DNA of 64,000 nucleotides from Clostridia bacterium (GCA_024403735.1 JAKSRG010000001.1:124001-188000); one strand, 5' to 3'; positions 41,155 to 51,704 are shown, counted from the stretch's first letter. The notes: generated by a model not told the origin, from the letters alone. Made by a program: numbers and translations.

Positions 41155-44100
41155 ATGAAGAGTTATAAGTTAGGAATTGATATTGGTTCAACTACTATTA
41201 AGATAGTTTTGTTGGAGAATGAAGAGATTGTTTATCAGGAATACAGAAGACATCATTCTGATATTTCTGGTCTTTTGAATGTTCTTTTTGAAGAACTTAA
41301 TACAAAGTATCCAGAGCTTAGTACACAGGTTACTATTACTGGTTCAGGTGGATTGTCTGTAGCTAATTGGCTTAAGTTAGACTTCATTCAGGAAGTAATG
41401 GCTGAGACAGTTGCTATTAATAAGTATCATCCTGAGACAGATGTTATCATTGAGCTTGGTGGTGAGGATGCTAAGATTACATACATGCATCCTGTACTTG
41501 AGCAACGTATGAATGGTACTTGTGCAGGTGGTACAGGTGCATTTATCGATCAGATGGCTCAGCTTCTTCAAACTGATGCTGATGGTCTTAATGAGTATGC
41601 AAAAGATTATCGTTCACTTTATACAATTGCTAGCCGTTGTGGTGTATTTGCTAAGAGTGATCTTCAGCCACTTATTAATGAAGGTGCTGCAAAGCAGGAT
41701 CTCGCAGCATCTATTTTCCAGTCTGTAGTTAATCAGACTATTGCTGGTCTTGCTTGTGGTAGACCGATTAAGGGTCACGTTGCTTTCTTGGGTGGTCCAT
41801 TGTTCTTCAATTCAGAACTTAGAAAAGCTTTTGAGAGAACTCTTAAGGATAATGTTGATTCTTTCTGGATGCCAGATGAGGCTCAGATTTATGTAGCTCT
41901 TGGTGCTGCATTAAGCGCAAAAGGAGAGGCTGTACTTCTCTCAGATTTGATGCTCAGATTTAATAACAAGGAAGGTTTCACACCTGACATTATTAGAATT
42001 GATCCGCTCTTTAAGAATGAGGAAGAGAAAGCCGAGTTCGACGAGAGACATGACAAGGATACTATCGAAGTTCATCCTTTTGAAAAGCAGACAGGCCCTT
42101 GCTATCTCGGTATCGACGCTGGTTCTACAACTACTAAGGCTGTAGTTATTAATGATGAAGGCCAGCTCGTATATACTTTCTATGCTAGTAATAAGGGTAA
42201 TCCTGTTATGAGTGCTGTATCAATCCTTAAGGATGTCTATAAGCAGATGCCTAAGGATTGCTATATTGCTTATTCATGTGTAACAGGTTACGGTGAAAAC
42301 ATTATTAAGGCTTCACTTGGCGTTGATACAGGTGAGATTGAGACAATGGCACACTTCCAGTCAGCTAAGTTCTTCTGTCCAGATGTTGACTTTATTATCG
42401 ATATCGGTGGTCAGGATATGAAGTGTATGAGAATCAGAAACGGCGTTATCGATTCTATTATGCTTAATGAGGCATGTTCATCTGGTTGTGGTTCATTTAT
42501 TCAGACTTTTGCTCAGACTCTTGAGATGGATGCTCATTCTTTCTCTGTTGAAGCATTGAAGGCATCTAATCCAGTTGATTTAGGTACTAGATGTACAGTT
42601 TTCATGAACTCAAAGGTAAAGCAGGCTCAGAAAGAGGGCGCATCAGTTGGTGATATTTCTGCTGGTCTCTCATATTCTGTAGTTCGTAATGCTCTTTATA
42701 AAGTTATCAAGATTAGAGATACAGAGCAGCTCGGTAAGAACATCGTTGTACAGGGCGGTACATTCCTTAACGATGCTATTCTTCGTTGTTTTGAGCTCGT
42801 ATCTAAGAGAGATGTTATTAGACCTAATGTGGCTGGTTTGATGGGTGCTTTTGGTGCTGCTCTTATCGCTAAGAAGCGTTGTCCAGATAAGATTTGGAAG
42901 TCTGGTCTTCTTGATATATATCAGCTCGAGCAGTTCACAATGAATACTGAGAATACTCGTTGTGAGCACTGTGCTAACCACTGTAAGCTCACTATTTCAG
43001 TTTTCTCTAATGGTAAGAGATTTGTATCTGGTAACAGATGTGAAAAGGGTGAAGGTAAGATCGAATCTGATAATAAGATTGAGATCCCTAATATGTTCAA
43101 GTATAAGTACGAGAGAACTTTCCAGTACTATAAACCACTTGCAGAAAAAGACGCTAAGCGTGGTGTTATTGGTATTCCTCGAGCTCTTAACCAGTATGAG
43201 AATTACCCATTCTGGTTTACAGTTCTTACTAAGCTTGGTTTCTCTGTTAAGGTATCTGCTCGTTCTACACATGCTTTGTTTGAGCGTGGTATGGATACAA
43301 TTCCTTCTGAGAGTGTATGTTATCCAGCTAAGCTCGTACACGGACATATCGAAAACTTGATCTCACGTGGTATCACTACTATTTTCTATCCTGATGTTCC
43401 ATATGAGACAAATGAGAACCAGAATTCTGGTAACCACTACAATTGTCCGATTGTATGTTCATATCCTGAAGTAATTAAGAATAACGTTGAGGATTTGAAG
43501 GAGAAGAACATCAAGTTCTTAAATCCATTTGTTTCTTTCGATAATCTTAATTCACTTGCTGAAAAGTTAGTGGTTGTTTTCGATTACCTCGGAGTAACAA
43601 AAGAAGAAGCATATGCAGCTGTAAAAGCTGGTGAGGAAGAATATAAGAAATTCAAGGAAGACATTAGAAACAAGGGTAAGGAAGTAATTAAGTACCTTGA
43701 TGATAACAAGCTTAAGGGTATTGTTCTATCAGGTCGTCCTTATCATGTTGATCCTGAGATTCATCACGGAATTCCAGAGATGATTAATTCGCTTGGTCTT
43801 GCTGTGCTTACTGAGGATAGTGTTGCTGTTCCAGGTACTCTTGGTCGTCCTATCCGTGTAGTTGACCAGTGGATGTATCACTCTAGACTATATGAAGCTG
43901 CTGCCTTTGTTATTACTAAGCCAAATCTTGAACTTGTACAGATGACAAGCTTTGGTTGTGGTCTTGATGCTGTAACTTCTGATCAGGTTCAGGAAATCCT
44001 TGAATCATCAGGTAAGTTATATACACTTCTTAAGATTGATGAAGTAAGTAACCTCGGTGCTGCTAGAATTCGTATGCGTTCATTGGTTGTTGCAATGGAT

Positions 44101-45549
44101 GAACGTGAAGATGCAGCTAATGCCTCTACAAAGAATATGAAGGACTCATATCTCCTTAAGAGAGTTGAGTTTACAGCAGAAGACAAGAAAAAACATACAA
44201 TTATTGCTCCACAGATGGCTCCGATTTCATTCGATTTTGTAGAGGCGGCATTCCGTAATAGCGGCTACAGAATGAAGATTTTGAAGAAGGCTACAAGAGA
44301 AGACATTGAATGTGGTCTTAAGTATGTAAATAACGATGCTTGTTATCCTTCAATTATTGTAGTTGGTCAGATGGTTAATGCTGTATTAAGTGGCGAGATT
44401 GACCCTAATAATGTGACACTTGCAATTACTCAGACAGGTGGTGGTTGCCGTGCTACTAACTATGTTGCATTCCTTCGTAAGGCACTTAAGGAAGCTGGAT
44501 ATCCTAATATTCCAGTTGTTGCTATTTCTGCTCAGGGAATTGAGAAGAATAGTGGTCTTAAGTATACTCCTAAGATTTTGAATGATGCACTTAGAGGTCT
44601 TGTATTTGGTGATATGATTGCAACAATGCTCTACCGAGTTCGTCCTTATGAGCTTGTTCCTGGTAGTGCGAATGCGCTTTATTCTTATATTAACCAGATT
44701 GGTATTAACCTCCTTAATAAGTCTGGTTTTGAGGGTAAGTTAACTGAGAGATATGATGAATTGATGCCAGGATCTTACTATTCTCGTACACCTGAAGAGA
44801 AGAAAAAGATTAGAGATGTTCTCGCTGATATTGGTGTAGATCTCGAAAACATTCCTACAATTAGAAGTGCAAAGAAGTTCATTAAGTTTGCAGTTGAGAA
44901 ATTTGACAAATTACCACTTCAGGATATTCCACGTAAGCCTAGAGTAGGTCTTGTAGGTGAGATTCTAGTTAAGTTCCAGCCTGACGCTAATAACAATGCA
45001 ATTGATGTTATCGAGTCTGAAGGTTGTGAAGCAGTACTTCCTGGAGTTATTGATTTTTTCCTCTACTGTTGTCATAACCCAATTTGGTCAGCAGAAAATA
45101 TCGGTAAGAGCAAGAAGACTGCAATGATTAATAAGGCGGTAATCAATGTTATTGAGAAATATCGTAAACCTGTTAACGATGCATTCAAGAAGACAGGTAA
45201 GTTTATGCTTTCTGAGAGAATTGAGGAACTTGCTGAGAAGTCTGCTTCTGTCTTGAGTTGTGGTAACTTCTGCGGTGAAGGTTGGTTCTTGACAGCTGAG
45301 ATGATTGAGTTAATTCAGGAAGGTGTTCCTAATATTATTTGTGCTCAACCATTTGCTTGTCTTCCAAATCATGTAACTGGTAAGGGTATGATTAAGGAAC
45401 TTAGAAGACAGTATCCTCAGTCAAATATTATTCCAATTGACTATGATCCAGGTGCTTCAGAAGCAAATCAGCTCAATAGAATTAAGCTTATGATTAGTAC
45501 TGCTCATGCTCAGCATGCTAAGAAGTTAGCAGAGAATAAAGATAATTAA
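41155..45549 (+). CDS. Giant 2-hydroxyacyl-CoA dehydratase activase-type ATPase (two activase modules, DUF2229, dehydratase-like part)
   Basis: A 1464-residue protein. Module 1 (about 1-270) and module 2 (about 320-590) are both BadF/BcrA/HgdC-type ASKHA ATPases: GIDIGSTTIK and GIDAGSTTTK; GGEDAK and GGQDMK; Cys pairs 123/162 (NGTCAGGTG, SRCGVF) and 441/480 (NEACSSGCG, TRCTVF) as in the [4Fe-4S] cluster that bridges activase dimers. Then comes a CEHCANHC cluster (Cys 603, 606, 610), DUF2229 (from about 668, RGVIGIPRAL) and a long part similar to dehydratase D subunits (about 850-1464). Such giant proteins occur in Clostridia without an assigned reaction; an ATP-driven electron donor with its own acceptor domain is an inference. 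Confidence 0.92.
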   Translation: MKSYKLGIDIGSTTIKIVLLENEEIVYQEYRRHHSDISGLLNVLFEELNTKYPELSTQVTITGSGGLSVANWLKLDFIQEVMAETVAINKYHPETDVIIELGGEDAKITYMHPVLEQRMNGTCAGGTGAFIDQMAQLLQTDADGLNEYAKDYRSLYTIASRCGVFAKSDLQPLINEGAAKQDLAASIFQSVVNQTIAGLACGRPIKGHVAFLGGPLFFNSELRKAFERTLKDNVDSFWMPDEAQIYVALGAALSAKGEAVLLSDLMLRFNNKEGFTPDIIRIDPLFKNEEEKAEFDERHDKDTIEVHPFEKQTGPCYLGIDAGSTTTKAVVINDEGQLVYTFYASNKGNPVMSAVSILKDVYKQMPKDCYIAYSCVTGYGENIIKASLGVDTGEIETMAHFQSAKFFCPDVDFIIDIGGQDMKCMRIRNGVIDSIMLNEACSSGCGSFIQTFAQTLEMDAHSFSVEALKASNPVDLGTRCTVFMNSKVKQAQKEGASVGDISAGLSYSVVRNALYKVIKIRDTEQLGKNIVVQGGTFLNDAILRCFELVSKRDVIRPNVAGLMGAFGAALIAKKRCPDKIWKSGLLDIYQLEQFTMNTENTRCEHCANHCKLTISVFSNGKRFVSGNRCEKGEGKIESDNKIEIPNMFKYKYERTFQYYKPLAEKDAKRGVIGIPRALNQYENYPFWFTVLTKLGFSVKVSARSTHALFERGMDTIPSESVCYPAKLVHGHIENLISRGITTIFYPDVPYETNENQNSGNHYNCPIVCSYPEVIKNNVEDLKEKNIKFLNPFVSFDNLNSLAEKLVVVFDYLGVTKEEAYAAVKAGEEEYKKFKEDIRNKGKEVIKYLDDNKLKGIVLSGRPYHVDPEIHHGIPEMINSLGLAVLTEDSVAVPGTLGRPIRVVDQWMYHSRLYEAAAFVITKPNLELVQMTSFGCGLDAVTSDQVQEILESSGKLYTLLKIDEVSNLGAARIRMRSLVVAMDEREDAANASTKNMKDSYLLKRVEFTAEDKKKHTIIAPQMAPISFDFVEAAFRNSGYRMKILKKATREDIECGLKYVNNDACYPSIIVVGQMVNAVLSGEIDPNNVTLAITQTGGGCRATNYVAFLRKALKEAGYPNIPVVAISAQGIEKNSGLKYTPKILNDALRGLVFGDMIATMLYRVRPYELVPGSANALYSYINQIGINLLNKSGFEGKLTERYDELMPGSYYSRTPEEKKKIRDVLADIGVDLENIPTIRSAKKFIKFAVEKFDKLPLQDIPRKPRVGLVGEILVKFQPDANNNAIDVIESEGCEAVLPGVIDFFLYCCHNPIWSAENIGKSKKTAMINKAVINVIEKYRKPVNDAFKKTGKFMLSERIEELAEKSASVLSCGNFCGEGWFLTAEMIELIQEGVPNIICAQPFACLPNHVTGKGMIKELRRQYPQSNIIPIDYDPGASEANQLNRIKLMISTAHAQHAKKLAENKDN

Positions 45550-45566
45550 TCTAGTAAGGTGATTGT

Positions 45567-48287
45567 ATGAATAAACTACTTCTTGTTGACGGATATTCAA
45601 TTATGTATCGTTCTCATTTTGCTTATGCAGGTAGAGCGATGCTCACCAGTCCTGATGGAACTCCTACAGGCGCGATTAGTGGTTTTTTCAATTCGCTATT
45701 TAGTGTTATAGATGAGTATCAGCCAACTCATATTTGTGTTTGCTTTGATGTTCATGCGCCAACATTTAGACATTTATTATCAGCTGATTACAAGGCAACT
45801 CGTAAGCCAATGCCAGATGAACTTCGTGTTCAGATGCCTATCCTCAAAGAGATACTTGATATGATGGGGATTGCTCGTATTGAGAAAGAGACTTTTGAGG
45901 CTGATGACTTGATTGGTACTATTTCTCTTATGACATCTGAAGCTGGTGATGAAGCTTATATCTATTCTGGTGATCACGATGATTTTCAGCTCATTGGTGA
46001 TAAGGTATCTGTAATTCTTCCACAGTCTGGTAAAAATAAGCCACCAAGAGTCTTGATTACTAGAGATGTATTCGTTGAGATGTATGGTATTGAGCCATCT
46101 AGTTTCATATATGTTAAAGCTCTTATGGGAGATAACTCTGATAATATCAAGGGTATTGATAAAGTTGGTGAGAAGACTGCTTTTAAGTTGATTTCTGATT
46201 ACCATACAATTGATGAATTGTACTCAAGATTGGACGAAGTTAAGGGTGCACTTCATAATAATTTGGTAGGTAAAGAGGAGCATCTTGCACTCAGCTTGAA
46301 ACTTTGTACGATTGATAGACATGTTCCAATTGATATGACTATTGGTGATATGATTTATAAGAATTCCAAGAGTCAGGAATTGTTCGATTTACTTAACAGA
46401 CTAGCACTTAAGGCTGTAATCAAGAAACTTGGTATGACTTCTATGAAGCCAACGAATGTTACTATTATTGCTGATGATTCAGATGAAACAGTTACTGGTT
46501 TATCAGATGAGATTACTAGTGTTTTGTCAAAGAAAATCACTGTAAAGAGTATTGATAGTTCAGTAGCTTCTGAGATTATTAATGCGTATGACAAACTATC
46601 AGAAGAAGATAGAATGCATCCTTTTTATTCAATTGGTTTTGTTAATGAAGCAGCACTTATTGGAATCCGTGGTAGTGAGATTGTATATAAGGTTGATTTT
46701 TCTGATTTAGATTGTGTTTTCGAGCAGATCATATCTAAGGGTATTAAGAACCTTCCTGCATCTATATCATATAAGACAGCATCTAAGTGCTTAGCTAAGC
46801 CAATCTCTGGACTTAACAGCATATTTGATGTAGAGATTTGCGCTTATGTCCTTAATCTTGTCGCTGGAACTAACGTAAGTTTCCAGACAATTTATGAGAG
46901 ATCTTTGGGCCTTAATTATCCAATTGACTCAACAGATTCTTATGCTGGTCAGATGTCTTTGTTTGATACTGTTAGTGAAGAGGATAAGCTCGTAGAAGCT
47001 GCTTCTGATGTATTCTTGTGCATTTATGTTGCTATTAAGCAGAATATGGAGATTGTTTCAAAGAAGCTAAATACACTTCTTTATAGTATTGAGTTCCCAC
47101 TTGTACTTACACTTGATAACATCGAACGTAATGGTATGTATGTTTCTTCTGAGGAACTTCAGAGACTTCATAAGGATTTCAGTCAGAGATTAGAGCTTCT
47201 TCAGGAAGATATCTATGAGAAGACAGGTGAGAAATTCCTCATTAGTTCTCCTAAGCAGTTGTCTACTGTTTTGTTTGATAATCTTGGATTGAAGCATGGA
47301 AAGAAGGGTAAGACAGGTACATATTCAACTTCAATAGATGTGCTTAATAGCCTTATTGATGATCACCCATGCATTAGACCAATTATTGAATATAGAAGCT
47401 TATCAAAGCTTGATTCAACATATGCAACAGGACTTTTCGACAAAATCGAAAACGATGGTCGTATTAGAACTACATTTACGCAGGCTCTTACTAATACTGG
47501 TAGACTTTCTTCAACTGAGCCTAATCTTCAGAATATCCCAGTTAGAACAACTGAAGGTGAGAAGATTAGAAATGCTTTTGTTGCTCCTGAAGGACGTGTA
47601 TTAGTAGATGCTGACTATTCTCAGATTGAGCTTCGACTTCTAGCTTCTATGTCTGGTGATGAGGCCATGATCTCAGCATTTAATGATGGTGTTGATATTC
47701 ATAGAAGAACAGCCGCTAAGATTTTTGGAGTTAGTGAAGATGAGGTTACTTCAAAGATGAGATCAGCTGCAAAAACTGTAAACTTTAGTATTGTTTATGG
47801 TGTTACTGAGTATGGTTTGTCACAGGATTTAGGATGCACTTATTCTGAAGCTAAATCACTTATTGAGTCTTATGGTGTACAGTTCCCTAAGGTAATGAGC
47901 TTTCTTAATAGTCTTAAGAAGCGTGGCGAAGAATTAGGATATGTAGATACTTTGTTTGGTAGAAGACGTAATTTACATGAATTATCTTCAGCTAATAAGA
48001 ATCTTCGTGAGTTCGGCTTAAGAGCCGCTATGAATACTCCAATTCAAGGTACTGCAGCAGATATTATTAAGATTGCTATGAATAGAGTTAGGAGAGCTCT
48101 AGCTAAAAACTTCCCAGATGCTAAGCTCGTAATGCAGGTTCACGATGAGCTTATTGTAGAGTGTTCAGAGGCTGATATGGAAGGTTGTAGAGAGCTTCTA
48201 AAGAATGAGATGGAAGCTGCTGTAGAACTTAAAGTTAAGCTTGTATCAGATTGTAATACAGGTAAGACTTGGCTAGAGGCTAAATAA
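45567..48287 (+). CDS. polA: DNA polymerase I
   Basis: A 906-residue family A polymerase. The N-terminal 5'-3' nuclease (about 1-290) has VDGYSIMYRSHFAY, CFDVHAPTFRH, EADDLIGT and YSGDHDDFQL. The middle 3'-5' exonuclease-like region (about 310-490) lacks the DxE metal motif, so proofreading is probably absent, as in other Gram-positive PolA. The polymerase domain has LDSTYATGL, TGRLSSTEPNLQNIP, ADYSQIELRLLA, RSAAKTVNFSIVYG and VMQVHDELIVE. GGTGATT precedes the ATG. coaE follows 17 bases later, a common Firmicute order. Confidence 0.97.
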   Translation: MNKLLLVDGYSIMYRSHFAYAGRAMLTSPDGTPTGAISGFFNSLFSVIDEYQPTHICVCFDVHAPTFRHLLSADYKATRKPMPDELRVQMPILKEILDMMGIARIEKETFEADDLIGTISLMTSEAGDEAYIYSGDHDDFQLIGDKVSVILPQSGKNKPPRVLITRDVFVEMYGIEPSSFIYVKALMGDNSDNIKGIDKVGEKTAFKLISDYHTIDELYSRLDEVKGALHNNLVGKEEHLALSLKLCTIDRHVPIDMTIGDMIYKNSKSQELFDLLNRLALKAVIKKLGMTSMKPTNVTIIADDSDETVTGLSDEITSVLSKKITVKSIDSSVASEIINAYDKLSEEDRMHPFYSIGFVNEAALIGIRGSEIVYKVDFSDLDCVFEQIISKGIKNLPASISYKTASKCLAKPISGLNSIFDVEICAYVLNLVAGTNVSFQTIYERSLGLNYPIDSTDSYAGQMSLFDTVSEEDKLVEAASDVFLCIYVAIKQNMEIVSKKLNTLLYSIEFPLVLTLDNIERNGMYVSSEELQRLHKDFSQRLELLQEDIYEKTGEKFLISSPKQLSTVLFDNLGLKHGKKGKTGTYSTSIDVLNSLIDDHPCIRPIIEYRSLSKLDSTYATGLFDKIENDGRIRTTFTQALTNTGRLSSTEPNLQNIPVRTTEGEKIRNAFVAPEGRVLVDADYSQIELRLLASMSGDEAMISAFNDGVDIHRRTAAKIFGVSEDEVTSKMRSAAKTVNFSIVYGVTEYGLSQDLGCTYSEAKSLIESYGVQFPKVMSFLNSLKKRGEELGYVDTLFGRRRNLHELSSANKNLREFGLRAAMNTPIQGTAADIIKIAMNRVRRALAKNFPDAKLVMQVHDELIVECSEADMEGCRELLKNEMEAAVELKVKLVSDCNTGKTWLEAK

Positions 48288-48304
48288 TATTATTTGAGGT
48301 TAGT

Positions 48305-48910
48305 ATGTTTGTATTAGGTATTACAGGTGGAATTGGATCTGGTAAGAGTACAGTTAGTGAGATACTTGGTAATAGAGGTATCAGAGTACTTGATGCAGAT
48401 AAGATTTCTCGAGAAGTAACTGATTTAAACGGTATTGCACTTCCTGAGATTGCTGAGGTGTTCGGTAACAGAGCAATTAAGAATAGTGCGCTTGATAGAA
48501 AGTTTATTTCGAATATAGTTTTTAATGATAAAACTAAGTTGGATGTATTGTCATCAATCATACATCGTTATGTTCTTGAGTATATTGCTCAGGAGATTGA
48601 TAAGGAGCGTAATAAGGGTACTAAGTGCGTGGTTCTTGATGTTCCAATTCCTGTACGTAAAGGTTTTTTGGATAAGTGTAATCAGGTATGGGTTGTTACA
48701 TGTGATATGGATATAAGACTTGATCGTCTTATGAATCGTGGAATGAATATTGATGATGCTAAAAGAAGAATTGCTATGCAGATGACTGATGAAGAATATG
48801 TTTCATTGGGAGATTTTGAAATTAATAATTCAGGTTCACTTGAAGAATTAAATCAGAAAGTAGAAGAACTCATTACAAAGCAACTACATGAGCGAGGAAT
48901 AAGAATATGA
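48305..48910 (+). CDS. coaE: Dephospho-CoA kinase
   Basis: A 201-residue P-loop kinase that catalyses the last step of CoA synthesis. Motifs are GITGGIGSGKST (about 5-16), VLDADKISREV, VLDVPIP and the lid RLMNRGMNIDDAKRRIAMQM. It lies downstream of polA, and its last four bases overlap the next ATG (ATGA). Confidence 0.95.
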   Translation: MFVLGITGGIGSGKSTVSEILGNRGIRVLDADKISREVTDLNGIALPEIAEVFGNRAIKNSALDRKFISNIVFNDKTKLDVLSSIIHRYVLEYIAQEIDKERNKGTKCVVLDVPIPVRKGFLDKCNQVWVVTCDMDIRLDRLMNRGMNIDDAKRRIAMQMTDEEYVSLGDFEINNSGSLEELNQKVEELITKQLHERGIRI

Positions 48911-49248
48911 CGATTTCACAGATTATTGCTGTTTGCTTTTTTGTGTTTTCAATGCTTTGCTTGTTTTTTGTTATTAAGAGTAATGTATTTACTCCACAGA
49001 ATTTCAAGAAGTTCTTTATAGCAACAACAGCTATTTATGTTTCTGGAACAATTCTAGTTTTTGCTATTGTTTTCGCGCAGCCATTGTTGCCATGGACTTT
49101 TGCAGTTGCATCAGAAGTTAGTATTATATTTGTTTATGCTTTTTCTATGTATATGATTCACAGGATGGGTCGTAATCTTTTGGCAATTTCAGAAGAGATT
49201 GAAAAGAAAAAGAATAAAAAGGATATGGATAATGAAGAAAATAATTAA
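48907..49248 (+). CDS. Small three-helix membrane protein
   Basis: A 113-residue protein with three hydrophobic segments (about 5-22, 37-56 and 64-83) and a charged Lys/Glu/Asn tail. There is no recognised domain. It starts in an ATGA overlap with coaE and its tail overlaps the next gene by 17 bases, so it is translationally tied to both neighbours. Confidence 0.75.
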   Translation: MTISQIIAVCFFVFSMLCLFFVIKSNVFTPQNFKKFFIATTAIYVSGTILVFAIVFAQPLLPWTFAVASEVSIIFVYAFSMYMIHRMGRNLLAISEEIEKKKNKKDMDNEENN

Positions 49249-49891
49249 GGGAATAGTTATTCTATTCTTGATATGTGTAATCTTAGTAGTATCTATTAAC
49301 TTGTATGTTTGTCTATCTATTGATAAGTCTATAATAACTGAAGCTGAAGTAGTTGCTGATGATTATGATGCGATTATTGTTCTTGGTTGTGGAGTTACAC
49401 CTGATGGAGTACCTACGAGAATGCTCAAGGATAGATTAGATACAGCTATTAGGTTATACAAAGATGGTAAGTGTGATACTATTCTTATGAGTGGTGATCA
49501 CGGTACAGATGGATACGATGAAGTTAACTGTATGTTCAATTATGCAATAGAGCACGGTGTAGCTAGTGAAGATGTGTTTTTGGATCATGCAGGGTTTTCA
49601 ACGTATGAGACTATGATAAGAGCTAGTAAGATTTTTGGAATCAAGAAAGCTATTATCGTTACACAAGAGTATCATTTGTATAGAGCTGTCTATAATGCAA
49701 ATAGTATGGGAATTGAAGCAGTTGGAGTAAAAGCTGAAAGTGATCCTTTTGTTGAGCAACCATATTATTCTTTGAGAGAATATGGTGCTCGAGTAAAGGA
49801 TTTCTTCTTTGATTTATTCAAACCTAATCCAACTTATTTGGGTGATTCAATTGATATTCATGGCGATAGTTCTGTTACTTTTGATGAATAA
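49232..49891 (+). CDS. DUF218 (SanA/YdcF-like) membrane-anchored protein
   Basis: A 219-residue protein: one N-terminal membrane helix (about 5-25) and a DUF218 domain with AIIVLGCGVTPDGVPTRMLKDRLDTAI, ILMSGDHGTDGYDEV, AGFSTYETMIRA, AIIVTQEYHLYRAVY. The SanA/YdcF group is linked to envelope barrier functions in some bacteria, with no enzyme activity agreed. I start at ATG 49232 (MKKIIKGIVIL) with AGGA upstream, giving a normal signal-anchor; the longer frame would add an Arg/Lys-rich stretch encoded within the previous gene. Confidence 0.87.
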   Translation: MKKIIKGIVILFLICVILVVSINLYVCLSIDKSIITEAEVVADDYDAIIVLGCGVTPDGVPTRMLKDRLDTAIRLYKDGKCDTILMSGDHGTDGYDEVNCMFNYAIEHGVASEDVFLDHAGFSTYETMIRASKIFGIKKAIIVTQEYHLYRAVYNANSMGIEAVGVKAESDPFVEQPYYSLREYGARVKDFFFDLFKPNPTYLGDSIDIHGDSSVTFDE

Positions 49892-49914
49892 TTTTTGTGG
49901 TTGGAGGTGTAGTT

Positions 49915-50430
49915 ATGTCTAAGAAGGCATCAAGTTTTCTAGTATCATTGTTATATCTATTGTTAGGTATTGTTTTCCTTATCTATAAGGATAGTATCTT
50001 TTCAACAATGAAGTTCGTTATTGGTATTGTTTTACTTATTGTTGGTGCTATTAGAATAATTTCTGTTTTCGTCAAGAATAAGGATTCTAAGAAGCTTTCT
50101 TTGATAGGTGATTTTATTATTGGATTAATAATCGCAGTTGTTGGTATTTTGTTGCTACTTCCAATTTTCGATAGTGTCTTCAAGTATGCCTTTGGTCTAT
50201 TCTTTATTGTTGATGGTGTTGGTAAGCTTATTGAAGCTGTATCACATGCTAATGTTAAGAATAAAGGCTGGTGGGTAGCACTCATAGTAGCTCTCTTGAT
50301 TGTTGTAGTTGGTGTACTTGTTATTGTTCTTTGGAATACAGTAGTTTCTTATATTGCTATTATCGTAGGAATTATGCTTATTATCAGCGGTATTCAGGGA
50401 TTTATCGCAATCCTATCAGGTAAGAAGTAA
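49915..50430 (+). CDS. DUF308/HdeD-like membrane protein
   Basis: A 171-residue protein of about six hydrophobic segments with repeated LLIVGAIRIISV-, FIVDGVGKLIEAV- and LIISGIQGFIAI-like units, the pattern of DUF308 (HdeD-related) proteins. The function is unknown in Firmicutes; HdeD is tied to acid stress in E. coli. ATG 49915 follows GGAGGTG. It ends the polA-coaE gene run before the terminator at 50465. Confidence 0.8.
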   Translation: MSKKASSFLVSLLYLLLGIVFLIYKDSIFSTMKFVIGIVLLIVGAIRIISVFVKNKDSKKLSLIGDFIIGLIIAVVGILLLLPIFDSVFKYAFGLFFIVDGVGKLIEAVSHANVKNKGWWVALIVALLIVVVGVLVIVLWNTVVSYIAIIVGIMLIISGIQGFIAILSGKK

Positions 50431-50464
50431 TAGACTATTAGTTGTTAGTTAAATAGTTCAATAT

Positions 50465-50501
50465 AAAAGGCTTCCATTCGGATATAGAATGGAAGCCTTT
50501 A
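50465..50501. terminator. Bidirectional terminator between the DUF308 gene and ychF
   Basis: AAAAGGCTTCCATTC (50465-50479) and GAATGGAAGCCTTT (50487-50500) pair with no mismatch; A- and T-rich flanks serve both convergent genes. Confidence 0.93.
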
Positions 50502-50527
50502 TTATATGTGTAATCTAAAATCTAAAC

Positions 50528-51619
50528 TTATACGTTAAATCTGAAGAGAACAACATCTCCATCTTTCATAACATATTCTTTACCTTCTGATCTAACAAGA
50601 CCCTTTTCCTTGGCAGCTGTATATGTGCCACAAGCCATAAGATCATCAAAAGCAACTACTTCAGCGCGGATGAAGCCTCTTTCAAAGTCTGAGTGGATCT
50701 TACCAGCAGCCTGAGGAGCCTTAGTACCATTCTTGATTGTCCAAGCACGAACTTCCTGTGGACCAGCAGTGAGGTAAGAGATAAGACCAAGAAGCTTATA
50801 AGAAGCCTGAATCATCTTATCAAGACCAGCACTATCAATTCCTAAATCTTCAAGGAACATTTCCTTGTCTTCTGGATCGAGCTGAGAAAGTTCTTCTTCA
50901 ATCTTAGCTGAAATAACTACAACTTCAGCATCCTGAGAAGCAGCAATCTTCTTAACTGTGTTTACATATGGAATGTCTGGGTTCTTAATATCTGCTTCAG
51001 CTATGTTAGCACAATAGAGAATAGGCTTAAGTGTAATAAGCTGGAGATCCTTAGTAAGAGCGAGCTCTTCATCGTCGAACTCGAGTGATCTTGCAGGTTT
51101 TTCTTCTTCGAGACACTTATAGATTCTCTCATAGAGTGCAAGAGCAGGAGCATAAGATTTATCTCCGCCTTTCATCATTTTAGATGTCTTCTCGATACGC
51201 TTTTCCATAATCTCCATATCAGAGAGGATAAGCTCGAGTTCAATAACACTAATATCTCTTTCAGGGTCAGCGCCACCATCAACGTGAACAACGTTAGAAT
51301 CATCAAAGCATCTAACAACGTGACAGATAGCATCAACTTCTCTGATGTTTGACAAGAATTTATTACCGAGACCTTCGCCCTTACTAGCACCCTTAACGAG
51401 ACCAGCAATATCAACGAATTCTACAATTGCAGGAGTATATTTCTGAGGGTCGTACATCTTTGCCAACTCATCTAATCTTGAGTCAGGAACTGCAACAACA
51501 CCTACATTTGGCTCAATAGTACAGAATGGGTAGTTAGCAGATTCAGCACCAGCCTTAGTGATTGCATTGAAAAGAGTACTCTTACCAACGTTTGGTAAGC
51601 CAACGATACCAAGTTTCAT
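50528..51619 (-). CDS. ychF: YchF/OLA1-family redox-responsive ATPase
   Basis: A 363-residue Obg-like ATPase. G1 is GLPNVGKST (about 6-14), with [22 protein letters not shown] as G3, and YCANIAEAD in place of the NKxD G4 motif, the reason YchF prefers ATP. A coiled-coil arm is in the middle and the C-terminal TGS domain includes [13 protein letters not shown] and [14 protein letters not shown]. It binds ribosomes and affects stress tolerance in several bacteria. It is monocistronic. Confidence 0.96.
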   Translation of the reverse strand: MKLGIVGLPNVGKSTLFNAITKAGAESANYPFCTIEPNVGVVAVPDSRLDELAKMYDPQKYTPAIVEFVDIAGLVKGASKGEGLGNKFLSNIREVDAICHVVRCFDDSNVVHVDGGADPERDISVIELELILSDMEIMEKRIEKTSKMMKGGDKSYAPALALYERIYKCLEEEKPARSLEFDDEELALTKDLQLITLKPILYCANIAEADIKNPDIPYVNTVKKIAASQDAEVVVISAKIEEELSQLDPEDKEMFLEDLGIDSAGLDKMIQASYKLLGLISYLTAGPQEVRAWTIKNGTKAPQAAGKIHSDFERGFIRAEVVAFDDLMACGTYTAAKEKGLVRSEGKEYVMKDGDVVLFRFNV

Positions 51620-51704
51620 ATTTAATACCTCTAATCTAGTTTATATAACTAAAAGATTATACACTAGTTTCATTTTTATTAGTACTTTAATTATTGTATT
51701 AATG

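Noticed and set aside
41377-43360. Several open frames on both strands inside the giant activase gene
   Set aside because: They lie wholly within a well-supported 1464-codon gene, have no ribosome-binding sites and show no protein-like motifs; they are shadow frames.
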